From Acanthochlamys bracteata (lineage: Eukaryota > Streptophyta > Magnoliopsida > Pandanales > Velloziaceae): a DNA stretch of 64,000 nt. Both the position numbers and the translations under genes were made by a program. The stretch spans positions 4,340,001 through 4,404,000 of the forward strand of contig CM034138.1 of NCBI GenBank assembly GCA_019914995.1, given 5' to 3'. Below, in pieces: positions 36,976 to 48,400 of the stretch; within the stretch, counting starts at the first letter, position 1; each line of letters opens with the position of its first letter. The notes beneath the pieces are model-generated. The model searched no databases. It worked only from the letters and a program-made list of their open reading frames with translations, and was not told the origin of the DNA.

Positions 36976-37170
36976 TCACTGGCCAGTCCAACAAAAAAAA
37001 ATTTTAATTTTAAATTTTTTTTAGTAAGAGTTGTACGATGTTGTTTAAATAGAAATGAACGTAACAAAATTATTTTTATTTTACAATGCAACTTAAACAA
37101 CACTGAGCAATATAGCTTGAACAAATTGAATATAACAAATTATTTTATTTTTTTTAATAAAATGCAACTT
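36560..37170. repeat. Tandem units of about 205 bp in E3
   Basis: Three successive units share ATAAATTTTAATTTTAA, then TAGTCGGAGTTGTACGATGT, TGTTTAAATAGATTAAAC, ATAACAAAATTA and TTACAATGCAACTTAA. Corresponding positions (TAGTCG, TAGTCG, TAGTAA) fall at 36611, 36821 and 37022, so the spacing is 201-210 bases. AGCTCACT words separate the units. Two inverted units are present in the right arm near 40229 and 40474. The units are non-coding and AT-rich. Confidence 0.8.
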
Positions 37171-37239
37171 AAGTAATTTCAGTGAGCTCCAGAGCTAACT
37201 AAAGAGCTCACTAGCCTCCTTCTATTGAGCTCTATAGCT

Positions 37240-39740
37240 CACTGTAGTCCCAAAAAATCCGAAAATACATTCATCATTCTACTCTAGTCGAATAGCTAAG
37301 TCTTCATCTTCAGTATCTTCATCTTCACTTGTATTTTTATTTTCAAAATCATCTCTACCAGTAGCTAGCAAGTACAAACATCATGATAAATATCAAAATC
37401 TTAATAAAAAATTTTACTCTTTTGGAATTAAAACTAAGCAAATGAGTAAATTTACTTGTCTTATTATTTCTATTTGGATTATCAGGACAATTTTGTTTAT
37501 CATGTTTGACACCAGATTTGTTACATACGCATATTTTCGGCCTGCCTTCGTTTTGGCTTTTAAAATGGCTTTCTTCAACTCTCCTTTTATTCTAGTGTTG
37601 CCATTGCAAGCCTTCCTTCTTTACTTCTTTTCTTTGTTTGTGATATGTTAGGATTTAAAAGCAACTTGGGAGGCATCAACTGAGTCTTGTAAATTTTTAT
37701 TGTGTATAAATAAATGGATGATTGGAATCTTATCATGATCATTAGTCTTCCTTACTTTCTTGAGCCGCACCGTTTGTTTATTCCAATGTTTGCAATAAAA
37801 TTTTGTGTACTTCATCGGTTTCAGCAGCCTCATAAATCGTTGAAAACCTTCTAGGATTGGATAGTTCTCAATAGTTCAGCATTGTCATAGCCACTTACTG
37901 AACCTCCATCATACTTATCTCTGTATTTATTGGCACATTTTCTCCATCGTTGCAGAATAAAATGATCAGGTATTTCTATATCTCGAATTTGAAAGACTTT
38001 CACAAGATGTCCACAAAAAATCTCCATAAACTCAAAAAGTTTGCATTCGCAGCTACCTTCTTTTATGGCTGCATTAAACTTCACCTTCCATTCCTGTCGA
38101 TCATCTTCAACACGAAACTTATAAATATAAATCGTGTATCCATCACTATCCTTTTCATTATCATGCAAGATATACTGAGATTGAGCTTTCTCATATTCCT
38201 GTTTGAACTTATTATACACATTTCTCATATACAATTTTACTGCACTTTTCAAGATATCGGAGTTGCCTTCCACAATGTGATATAAGTGTTCAGACACATA
38301 ATCTTTTTTTTTGCTTTCTCAATAATTTTACTCTAACATTTCTCATTCTTCAACACAAACTCTTGAAAAGTTATCGTGGGATGAAAATCTTTTTATAAAT
38401 TCCATTCATACCTTCGGAACGCTCAGTAGTATTAGTGCCGGTATAAAAACTATTCAAATGATAGACAGGTGCCCACTTTTGTAGATTCTCGTATATTATT
38501 AATAGCCATTCATTTTTTGCAACTCATATGTAAACATCAATTCCTCCCACCTTCACATGTGCTAGGATTAAAAGTTTTTCGAAAACACGACTTGGTATCT
38601 TTTTTAAAATTTGACTTCTTAAAATAAATATGCGAAAGCTTTTCGACAAATTTTTTCATAATATACCATAAACAAAATCTATGTCGTGTATTTGGGAATA
38701 CCTTAGCAATGACTACAGTCATAACTCTATTTTGATCTGTGATGATTGAAAATAGAGCACGTTTCACCAAAAAATTTCTTCAGTCTCATCCAAAAGTAGT
38801 GCGCAGACAAATTGAATTGATATATTGTGATGGTTAACTCCAACGAATGAAGCAAATGGCATCTCATAGACATTCTTGTGGTAGGTGGTGTCAAAAAAAC
38901 ACAACGTCACCAAAATAATGATATTGACTACGTGACCTTCTATCCACTCAGAAAAAATTGATTGCTCTTGAGTATTCATCCATCTGTATCGCATAAAGAA
39001 AGTTTGGATCTTCTATACTCTTCCTTTTAAAAAAGTTAAACGTTGCGGTGGCATCACCATTGATAGACTTTTTGTACTCTTTCGAACAACACAAATTGTT
39101 CCAACAATCTCTGTTATCAAAACCATATTGAGATTCGTCAAGAATATCGGCAACCTTAGCCACAGGTATACCTTCATCGTAAAATGAATCAATCAAATTC
39201 TTAATTGCAGTGGGCATATTTTTGCAGACAGACATACGCATTCTTTTTGCCGGACTAATTAGATTGTGATTGTATTGGCCTTCATAACTCACCACTTTTC
39301 ACAATCTACTAAGTTGCTTTCTCACCCTCATTATTGCAAGACACCCGTATTTGGCCGTGCTCGTGCTTCTCTTGTTTTGTACTGATTTTTCAGGTTCCTC
39401 GTCCATTTTTTGAGGTCGATGTCTTTTATGATTTCCAAAGTGGTCACAAGTCATTTGACAAATAATGACTTTGTCTAAAAGAGCACGGATCTTTTGCGTA
39501 GATCGAGTCACTGCGCTAAACCTTTCGGCTTTTTCATAATTTATATAAAATTGCTTCGCATCTTCGAGGCTTACAAATGTCATCCCTAAGCATGGTGACT
39601 TGAGATTATCATTTACTATGTTTGGAGTTGGTTGAGAAGAAGGTCCGGCCCGAGACCTACAAATTTTCAAAGAAAATAATACAAGACAACAAAAATTACA
39701 AATGTTATTGAATGTAACAGAAGTGCCAAAAAGTTTCATA
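37240..39740 (-). pseudogene. FAR1/FHY3-type Mutator transposase, eroded
   Basis: In coding order: a FAR1 DNA-binding domain at 39300-39640 (GMTFVSLEDAKQFYINYEKA, then a C/H-containing MTCDHFGNHKRH), linker at 38950-39300 (YEGQYNHNLISPAKRMR, NFLYAIQMDE), the MULE transposase domain at 38540-38990 (FDTTYHKNVYEMPFASFVGV, LLDETEE, SIITDQN, KVFPNTRHRFCLW), a SWIM zinc finger at about 37990-38060 (CECKLFEFMEIFCGH) and a zinc-knuckle-like tail at about 37480-37560 (RPKICVCNKSGVKHDKQNC). The reading frame shifts near 39297, 38960 and 38767, and about 15 residues expected between DETEE and the ITDQ catalytic Asp are missing, so it is a pseudogene. FAR1/FHY3 transcription factors descend from this transposase type. 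Location between matching inverted arms excludes a host FAR1 gene. Confidence 0.82.
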
Positions 39741-39749
39741 TAATGCCGT

Positions 39750-39960
39750 TGAACTGGTTAGACATGGTGTAGGAGTTTAGATGTAAGAGGAAGAATAAAA
39801 ACAAAAAGAGCAATCCAGTTTATTTCTTATTTGTTGTCGAAACAGAACACCTAAGAACAACATAGCAGAACAACAGAACAGAGAGCCTTCTCTGTTTCCC
39901 GCGTTATAGCTCTCTTCCACTCAAAACAGATGCACCTAAATGGGCAATGAAAAAAATGAC
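39750..39960. other. Unassigned insert upstream of the transposase relic
   Basis: About 200 bases starting near GACATGGTGTAGGAG have a different composition from the surrounding element and resemble neither arm. They could be the original 5' leader of the transposase or a small later insertion. There is no coding signal. Confidence 0.3.
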
Positions 39961-40074
39961 CTCTGCTAAGCTTGTTATAAAATTTTCTCTACTTGGTGTT
40001 GTTCTGTGCTCAATTTTTTTCTTCTTCAAATACAAACATGTGTACAATGGCAGAAAAATCAACGAGAAACCAAT

Positions 40075-41988
40075 GAGCAGCTCGCTAGATAGTGAGCTAT
40101 ATTATGCTAGCTCACTTGCGAGTGAGCTTGCATAGTTCAATATTAGGAAAAAAAGGTTTTGTTAAGTTGCATTGTAAAAAAATATAATAATTTTATTACG
40201 TTCAATCTATTTAAACATCTTACAACTCCGACTAAAAAAAATAAAAATAAAAATTATTTTGGTTGGACTGGCCAGTGAGCTCACTCACGAGAGACCAGTG
40301 AGCTCAATGGCCGAAAACGAGTGATCTCACTGACAGTGAGATTTTCTAGCTCACTTGATAGCGAGTTATGCTATGCTAGCTCAATGTTAGAAAAAAAATA
40401 GTTTTGTTAAGTTGCATTGTAAAAAATAATAATTTTGTTATGTTTGATCTATTTAAACAACATCGTACAACTCCGACTAAAAAATATTTTTAAAATTAAA
40501 ATTTATTTTGGTTGGAGCGAGTCCGGTGAGCTCACTCGCTGGAGATTAGTGAGCTCACTGGCCGGAAACGAGTGAGCCACTGGCAGCTGACCAGTGAGCT
40601 AACAGAGCTCGCTGGTTCTGGCAGTAAGCGTTGTATCCCGTTGCAAGCCATGAGCATAGCTCACTGTCATGTATTTCCTTACTAGTGACATATGCATCTG
40701 CCACTTACAAGCAAGCATTTATCTGCTAGAACATAACTCAGTGTTATATACTCACTCCACATTCATATACATAGCTCACTGCTGTTCTTAAACTTCACAT
40801 TTAAATATTGACAATATTCTCATTACATTCATACATTCTCATTCACTTCACATTTACATCCACACATGACACATTAGATACCAACCAGAGAATTTTAATC
40901 ACATTTCATTCATAACACAAGTTTGTAAAAAAAATTTACATTGCATTTACGACAAAAGCTACAACCTTGTTCACAAGTTTACAACACTTAGAGTTACATT
41001 TATACATATACAGCAGACATAATTTGCAATCTGCATTGCCTTCATAGTCTACATACACACTACACTTACAAACATTCATTAATTACCGAAGAATCGGCAT
41101 TCATGAAAAAGGATAAAAGCACGAAAGACACAAGAAATTATTAGCAGTGAGCTCCAAAGCCATTCAGCTGCATCTAGTGAGCTCCAGAGCAGCAAAAACA
41201 TCGATGACCTCTTCTATATGTGCGATTGTCCTTCAAACAGAAAGAAGATAAAAGAAAGTAGAAGTAACAATGAAAATTAATTACAGAATAAAAGATACCT
41301 TCAATTAAAAGATTGCAATTGCAAATGAATCTGCTCTTGCACCGGCTCCGATACCGGACTACACCTACATAGAAAAAAACAAAACATCATAAAAAGAAAT
41401 AAATATTGGTAAATATTGAAAGTAAGGACAATACCAGCAATCTCAGTAATGACCGAATTCGAAAAGAAGTCCGATGAACTCGGGAAGGCACGATTTCGAA
41501 AAAATCGTCTTCGACGATGCTTGAGCTTGCAATTGATAAAATTGATGTGAAGAATAGGAAAAGAAGAATGAGGAGAAGAATAGAAGACAACTTCTTACCG
41601 ATTTGACGCTCGTCGGCCGGCACAGGAGGATTTTCGCCGCCGTCGGGTTTTTTAATCGGCTGCGAGAAAGGAGATTAAAAACCTAAAATTGAATTAAGGA
41701 GAAGAGAGTAGGCTCCATTGAGTTAAGTTTAGACTAGGATCCCTCCGGTCGCCGGCTTGTAGCGGCGACGGAGAAATCGGGTTGGGAGCGGGACAAAGAA
41801 GTCGGGGGAAGGAGAGGGGAGATTTGAAGGAAAAAAAAAAAAACACCTGTTATACTGTGTAAGAGCACGCGAAATTACAAACATGTCGTTACACAGTATT
41901 TATGTATGGTGTTAAGTAAGATCGGACGGTCCATATTTGATGTGCGCGATGTTCATGCACAGTAACATGTGTGCTCACATTGCACTCG
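40075..41988. repeat. Right terminal inverted repeat of E3
   Basis: This is the reverse complement of 35092-36975, with the same order of blocks: AGTGAGCT arrays (40080-40800), the CATTTATACATATACAGCAG relatives, the leader-like segments around 41220 and 41345-41370, the CGACGAGCGTCAAATCGG block near 41600, and the end TTACTGTGCATG inverse near 41950. Transcription of the transposase would start here and run leftwards. Confidence 0.75.
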
Positions 41989-42004
41989 ATATATATATAT
42001 ATAT

Positions 42005-42430
42005 ATATTATCTATATAAGCTAGTGTATGATAATAATGTATGCAATGTATCAGAAGAGGCCATATAGCTTAACTGAGCGAGTAAGGCCATCTTCAACTC
42101 GCATCATGCCGCTATACATATCACACAAGCATACATACATAATACCTTTATATATCAAAGTCAAACAAACTCGGTGCCCTGTATGCTCTGGAACCTACTG
42201 GCTATTCATATCTCATAGTTCGATGTCGAGTATGTCCTAAGACCCATTGGCTATCTATATATCTCATTGCGCAGTACATCATGAGACCCACCGAAAATCC
42301 ACATCTCATAGCTCGATGCCCAGTATGTACTGAAACCTACCGGCTATTCATATATCTAGCTGTCTAGTATGTCCTGGGACCTAGTGTACGTGTAAGTATT
42401 CATAGTATAGGTTAAAACAATACTTATTAG
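42005..42430. mobile_element. LTR-like repeat, right part, with four ~48-bp tandem units
   Basis: The sequence resumes after the (AT)n tract with CTATATAAGCTAGTGTATG. At 42165-42375 about four imperfect units of 46-50 bp repeat the pattern CTACTGGCTATTCATATCTC / GTATGTCCTGAGACC. Such subrepeats are usual in long plant LTRs. This is probably the far side of the repeat that begins at 28306, split by E1, E2 and E3. The link is inference from order and the shared AT tract. Confidence 0.45.
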
Positions 42431-43735
42431 ATTCTGCATTGTCCCATACCAATACAGTTCTTAACAAATAGATGTAATATAATAGATTTTTACACAATGA
42501 AGATGCTATGTAAAATCTTGTGTTTGAATTGATCAAACATTGCAACGGTTAGAATAAATACGAGGTCAAGATCTAATTCCAACGGCTAGTTTATGTGTTA
42601 TTTCAGCTGCAACTCCTTCTATAAAATTTTCTTTGATTTATTAACTTGGCTAGCTGTTTTATTTCTGATGTGGATCTCTTCTATTATGCCTCCTCAGGAA
42701 GACGTCTTTCAAATCTAAAGTGAATTGGACGTCATATCATGTTTCAAAACAATCCAACGGTTCAAATGCTTCCAATGATTTTTGCTGACATGTCATCCGA
42801 ATATTGTGATAGATTTCATCTAGGAACCAATATGATTTTTTTTCGTAGAATTAATCTCAGGGATGTCGTCCAAAATCTGTATGTAAAGATGATATTAAAA
42901 TTTAAATGGATGACCAAGATATGAGTGTTTAAAGTAGATCTAGTAGGAGATGTATGCATGCCGGATTCTTTCCATTTTTATAGGTATTCTTGATATCTTC
43001 CAATATCCTTTCCATAAAATCTGAAAATAAATATTCTGAATATATCTATTATTGATCTAGCCTCTTTCGAAATCAGCTGCAAGTAATTTGCATGAGTAGG
43101 AAATTAAAAATAACTCAGGCGCACTCATAGATAGCATGGTACTGTCTAGTCTGGAATGTATTTTATCCTGTCACTTTAAGGATTTTTCAAGACTTCTTTA
43201 GTGGATGATTTTGCCTCAAATTTTAACTGTGGATAGACTTTTGAATTAGCTACTAGTACCAAATTCAGATCTTTAAAATGTGATTCGAGCTGAGAGATAT
43301 TGCGTTTGCACGCCGCTGTCCAGAAGAGGTTCACTAGGGTGTATCCGGAGTTGATAGGTGCAAAACAGCGAGATTTTCCGTTTTTTGTAAAAATCATTTT
43401 TTCATGCAATGACCTGAATTTTGGACAATATTAAAGGTGTCTTCTAATTAAAGAAAAGTTTGATCATGAAAGTATTGCTTGACCAGAGATATATTGCATT
43501 TGAAAGATTGCTGTCCGGAGAGCTAGAAGCTAATTTGTAAAGTGTTTATGCGATCATCAACATTAGAAAATTTTTTTGTCGTTGATACTTGATGAAATTT
43601 CTTCAGTTTTGACTTTATTTACTCTTTGACATATCCTCTTTCAACTGGAATAAAGAAATCCCAAATTTATTGACTAAGTTAAAAGTTATTCAGCATAATA
43701 AATAGCTTGCGATAGATTTAGAACACTTAGTAAAA
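42431..43735. other. Repeat-like DNA, unassigned
   Basis: No open frame of note. Phrases such as GCTGTCCAGAAGAGG and GCTGTCCGGAGAGC, spaced about 190 bases apart, suggest degenerate LTR or internal retroelement sequence, but I cannot assign a family or ends. The - strand frame at 43176-43409 has no recognisable domain. Confidence 0.35.
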
Positions 43736-43739
43736 CTTT

Positions 43740-44540
43740 TATCCTTATTTTGTCCATCTACCAAATAATCTTGTCCAAAGCTAAACAATGATTCTCAAAT
43801 ATGTGTTAGCATTAAAACACTTGAAATTTCTAATGATGTATATATAGATGCTGACTGGGTTGGAGCAATTGATAATAGAAGGTCCATCTCAGGTTACTTT
43901 ATATTTGTGTGAGATAATCTAATTACATAGAGAAGTAAAAAATAAAATATCGTAGCACGCTCAAGTGGAGAAGCTGAATTCAGAGGTTTATCACTTGAGC
44001 TTTGTGAGGTATTATGGTTGAGAGATCTTCTGTAAGATTTGGGATTTACATCTAAGCAATCGATTCGATTATATTGTGATAAAAAGATAGCTTGTGTTAT
44101 AGCATATATAATCCATTCCAACATGATCGCACAAATAATATTGAGGTAGACATGTTCTTCATTAAAGAGAAATTAGATAGAAAAGTTCAAGAGTTGTCTC
44201 AGAATTTCATCATAAGATCAGTTTGGCAACATTTCACCGAAACAGTTTTAAAGTATATATTTTTAAAATTTTTAGACAAATTGGGTATGTGTGATATTAT
44301 GCACTAATTTGAGTAAGAGTGTTGACATATTTAATTAGATGTATTTCATACTTTATATTAAGATATTAGATATCTTTCCTAATTTAGATATAAAATATAA
44401 GATATAAGATATCTTTCCTACTTTAGATATAAAATATTCTTCCTATTTTAGATAGTTGTGTCCCATATATATTGTACTCTTCTATTGAGAAATAATAAAA
44501 GTAAATTCTACATGTGATTTTATCTATCATGCCTTAATTT
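43740..44540 (+). mobile_element. Ty1/Copia fossil, RNase H end and 3' LTR
   Basis: The + strand shows Copia RNase H landmarks (DADW, RRSISGYF, VARSSGEAEFRGLS, RLYCDKK) followed by an LTR-like segment that starts TGTTGACATATTTAATTAG at about 44321 and ends near 44540, with repeated GATATCTTTCCTA words. It is a broken, 5'-truncated copy with several breaks. It may be the 3' part of the same Copia insertion whose gag/protease relic lies at 27720-28305, with younger elements between, but that is not proven. Confidence 0.65.
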
Positions 44541-44569
44541 GTTTCATTCTTCATCATTTCGTTATACAT

Positions 44570-44705
44570 ATTTGCAACTATGATAAACATCAGTGGAGAG
44601 AGTTGTATTCCCTACCTGAACCCCCTTGAGAGTTGGATATAGCCTTTAATAAACTATGTGGTTATGTCCATCCGAAGCACCTAACTTTGTATACCAGTTA
44701 TTGCC
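44570..44705 (-). mobile_element. Possible LINE reverse transcriptase fragment
   Basis: On the - strand a short stretch resembles the plant L1-type reverse transcriptase motif RGxRQGxxLSPxLF: it reads SRGFR, a stop, then GIQLSPLMFIIVANMYNEMM. The Gln of RQG is replaced by a stop codon. Only about 45 residues are visible, with no adjoining endonuclease or poly-A tail seen. Low confidence because the match is short. Confidence 0.35.
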
Positions 44706-45403
44706 TCCCATCTCGTGTAAATGACCCACGCCTTATCGACAATCTACACTAGCTGCTTTTGAAGCAAGTACAACTTACACTATTATTTATTTATTTAAAG
44801 AGTTCTACCTTAATTGATGCAAGATAAATGAAATGTATGCAATTCGGAATTGTTTTAGTGGCATGTATGTCACCATTGCTGCACTCGGGTCCAAATCTTT
44901 CACGATTTCTTTCATGCACCATTACCATAAGAATTTTGCTAACTTTCATGCTTTGTTTCTTTGATTCGAGGTCGACCGCTTCTAGCTCTTATGATTCGTC
45001 AAATCTACGCTAGTCTTCGGAGTTCTTCTTTAATTCAAGCTCTTCTTCCGTTCTTTTAGACTCAAGTACATGATTTTGTTATATTTGTTTTAGGTTTTGC
45101 TATTTTGGTGATTAATATCAAAATCTTTCAAGCAGAACGTGCATTATGACTCACTCTTCAATAATTCTCTCACCAGCACCATTTATCCGTTCAGACTGAA
45201 AATAAGGATCTAATAAACAAAAAAAAAAGTAACTTTAGCAACACTAACAAAAAAAATTTCTAAAAGTTCTGAAAAAGAAGAAGAAGAAACTGATTTGATG
45301 TGGGTGTTTGACCGTACTAGATTGGTGAGAGGCAGCATAAGAAGCGTTAGAGGAGACTAGTGGTGCTTCAAAGAACGGCAGCGGCAAAGTGAATCCACTT
45401 GTC
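44706..45403. other. Spacer before the Copia element
   Basis: No recognisable gene. A + strand frame at 44828-45013 and Ser-rich segments near 44990 show no family features. Composition is that of decayed repeat DNA. Confidence 0.35.
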
Positions 45404-48400
45404 TGTTGGGTTCCCTCCTATGTGAGGATCCAAATATATTATCTCGTATCCTACTGATGGTATGTTGTAATTTAAAAATAAAATAAGAAAAGATGAAAGA
45501 AAGATTAGGGAGAGGGTTTTTTGGCAGCGAGATAACTGCCAACCGCAAGAGAAAAGAGAAAAGAAGGAGAAGAAAGAGAGATTGAATAGGAGAGCGAGAG
45601 AAAGAAGGTGAAGAAAAATGGAAGGGAAGAACCCTTGTTAATCTTTGTTGTTGTAGAATCCTTCACCATTTGGCTCAATTTTATCTTCCTCAAACTCTAG
45701 GTGATTTTGTTCTGAACTTTTTTTATTTTGGATTGATCAGACAGTGGATTGATGATAGTGTCTTCCATCATGTGTGGTTAATGACAGATGCTCAAAAATT
45801 GTGGGCAAAATTAGAGAGTCTCTACGAGAGAAAGATAGATCAGAATAAGGTGTTTCTTATTCGAAAAATTGTGAACATGAAGTACAAAGACGGAGGCTCC
45901 ATAGCCGAGCATTTTAGTAGCTTCTAGAATGTAATGAACCGAGTCACAGGCATGGGAATAGTGATTGATTTTGATGTACAAGCTCTCCTATTACTTAGTT
46001 CCTTATCGGACATTTGGAAAACTCTAATTGTCTCACTTAACAATCAGCTCCAAATGACAAGGTAACAATGCAAATGGCGATGGACAGTATATTGAATGAA
46101 GAGAGTAGAATGAAAGACTTAGGCATTACTCACAAATATGATCTACTGGCAATTGAGAGTAGAGGGAGAAATAAATTAAGACACACATATCATTACGGTA
46201 GCAAAAGCAAGTTAAGAGAAAAGTTCAAGTCTCAAAAGAATATTGAGTGCTACTATTACAAGAAACTAGGCTATATGGAGATAGTGTAGAAAGAAAAAAC
46301 ATAACATAACTAGCAAAGGATATGTTGAGAATAATGAAAAAAAGAATGCCACAACAGTTGCATTCAATGGCGATATCACCGTTGTCTATAATGAAGCATA
46401 TGTTAATCTCACTATTGAAGGATTCTTCATGGGTGATTGATTCGGATACTTTTTCCCACATCTCTTGTAAAAAATATCTTTTCACATTTTATACTTGTGG
46501 CGATTTATGTAGACTAAGAATGACAAATCAAGATGTGTCCAAACTCATCGACATATGGATGTATTGTTAGAGACCGACCTTGGATGCAAATTATTTATGA
46601 AAAATATGAGACATTTTTCTAATTTGCGTCTCAATTTGATCTATACTAAAATACTTGATGATGAAGGATATATGCATAGACATGGTGAAGGAAAATGAAA
46701 GCTCAGTAAAAACACCATTGTGGTGGCAAGAGGTTAGAGGATTGGCTCTTTCTATTTTACTCAAGCAAAGTTGTGTACGGAAGAAGTGAGCACAGTTGAT
46801 AACTCATGTACTAATCTTTGGCATATGCGTCTAGGCCACATTGGAGAAAAGGGATTTCAGATTTTCTAAAAAAAGAATCTTCTACTTTTAGATAGTATAT
46901 CTCTTGGAAGTTGCACTCATTGTTTAATAATAAGCAACATAGAGTAGCATTTCAGAAATGACTTTCATCTAGAAGGTCATACATTCTAAACTTAGTACAC
47001 ATGGATGTATGCTCTATAAATGCTACTTCTCTTAGCGGTGCTATATATTATGTTTCTTTCATTAATGACCACTGCAGAAAAGTCTGATCTTCTGTTTGAA
47101 GCCTAAACACCAAGTATTCGAGGTGTTTAAAAATTTTTATTCAAGTGTTGAAAGAGAAACAAGAAAGAAGGGTCAAATGAGTTCGGGCAGGTAATGGTGT
47201 AGAGTACAGAGGATCATTTCAACGATACTATCAATAGCATGGAATCCAGATTGAAAAGACTATTCTTAACACACCTCAACATAATGGAGTTGCCGAGAGG
47301 ATAAATCGCACTATTTGCGAGAGAATTTGGTCATGCTCGCACATGCCAAACTTTCAAAGTCATTTTGGAGTGAAGCAATGCGCACAACGGTGGATGTGAT
47401 CAATCTTTTCCGTTCAGTTCCACTTAACTTTGATGTGTCTCAACATGTGTAGACAAGTAAAGAAGTCTCTTATGATCATTTGAAGGTATTTGGTAGTAAA
47501 AATTTTGTGCATATCCCAAAAGATGAGAGGTTCAAGCTCGATGCGAAATCCAAACACTATATATTTTCTGGTTATTGTCATGAAGAATTTAGCTATAGAC
47601 TTTGGGATCCTGTTGACATGAAGATTTGTCAGAAGCAGAGATATTTTTTTAAACCAAACCATTACAAACTTTGAGAAGAGCAAGAAGTCAAAGTATACTC
47701 CAAAAGCTTACGTTGATTTGGTCCCAAGCACCTCTACACCTATGACACAACATGAAGGGGGAGTTATGTATGATAGTGGCAATGATATTGGTGGTGACCA
47801 TAATGCATCCCATAAAGAAGCTTTGCATGAGCAAGACGAAAACGTCTATCCACCAATTCAGACTCAAGTGAGAAGATTCAATATAGACCCTCAGCCTCCT
47901 ACTAGATATCCTCCTAATTAGTATGTTTTGATTGCAGATAAGGGAGAGCCTGAAAATTATGAGAAGCAATGTCACATTAATGCAAAGGTGAATGGTTAAG
48001 AGCTATGCAAGAGGAGATGCAATCCTTGCATAAGAATGACACATTTGAGTGGTGAAGATACCAAACGATAAGAAGGCACTTAAGAACAAGTGGGTCTTCC
48101 AATTGAAAGCTGAAGAATATAACTCACAATCAAGGTACCAGACAAGATTGGTTGTGAAGGATTTTGGTCAAAAGAAAGTTATTGATTTTGAAAAAAAAAA
48201 TTTCTCCAGTTGCGAAGATGTCCTCAATCCGAGTTTTTTAGACCTTTCGCAAGCATGACCTTAAAAGTGGAACAACTTGATATGAAGACCGCATTTCTAT
48301 ATGGTAATTTAGAGGAGGAGATTTATATGAAGCAACCATAAAAGTTCAAAGTTAAAGACAAAGAGGATATAGTTTGCAAGTTGAAGAAAAGTTTATATGA

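Larger units (their letters stand above)
35092..41988. mobile_element. Mutator-like element E3, 6.9 kb, long-arm, with FAR1-type transposase
   Basis: Ends read CGAGTGCGATATGAGCACAC and, inverted, CGAGTGCAATGTGAGCACAC. Inverted arms of about 1.9 kb (35092 to about 36975 and about 40075 to 41988) enclose a - strand transposase relic (about 37240-39740). (TA)n tracts adjoin both ends (35059-35086 and 41989-42012). The arms hold exon-like leader segments, then AGTGAGCT/AGCTCACT arrays, then about 205-bp tandem units. This is the layout of a once-autonomous Mutator-like element whose transcript started in the right arm and ran leftwards. The transposase is eroded, so the copy is probably immobile unless helped in trans. 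Confidence 0.82.

Noticed and set aside
37240-39740. Host FAR1/FHY3 transcription factor gene
   Set aside because: The domains fit, but the relic lies between matching 1.9-kb inverted arms, has frame shifts and lacks catalytic-domain residues. A transposon-borne transposase is the better call.
42165-42375. CRISPR-like array
   Set aside because: The roughly 48-bp units are contiguous and diverged, with no constant repeat plus unique spacers, and the DNA is plant nuclear. It is a subrepeat of an LTR-like element.
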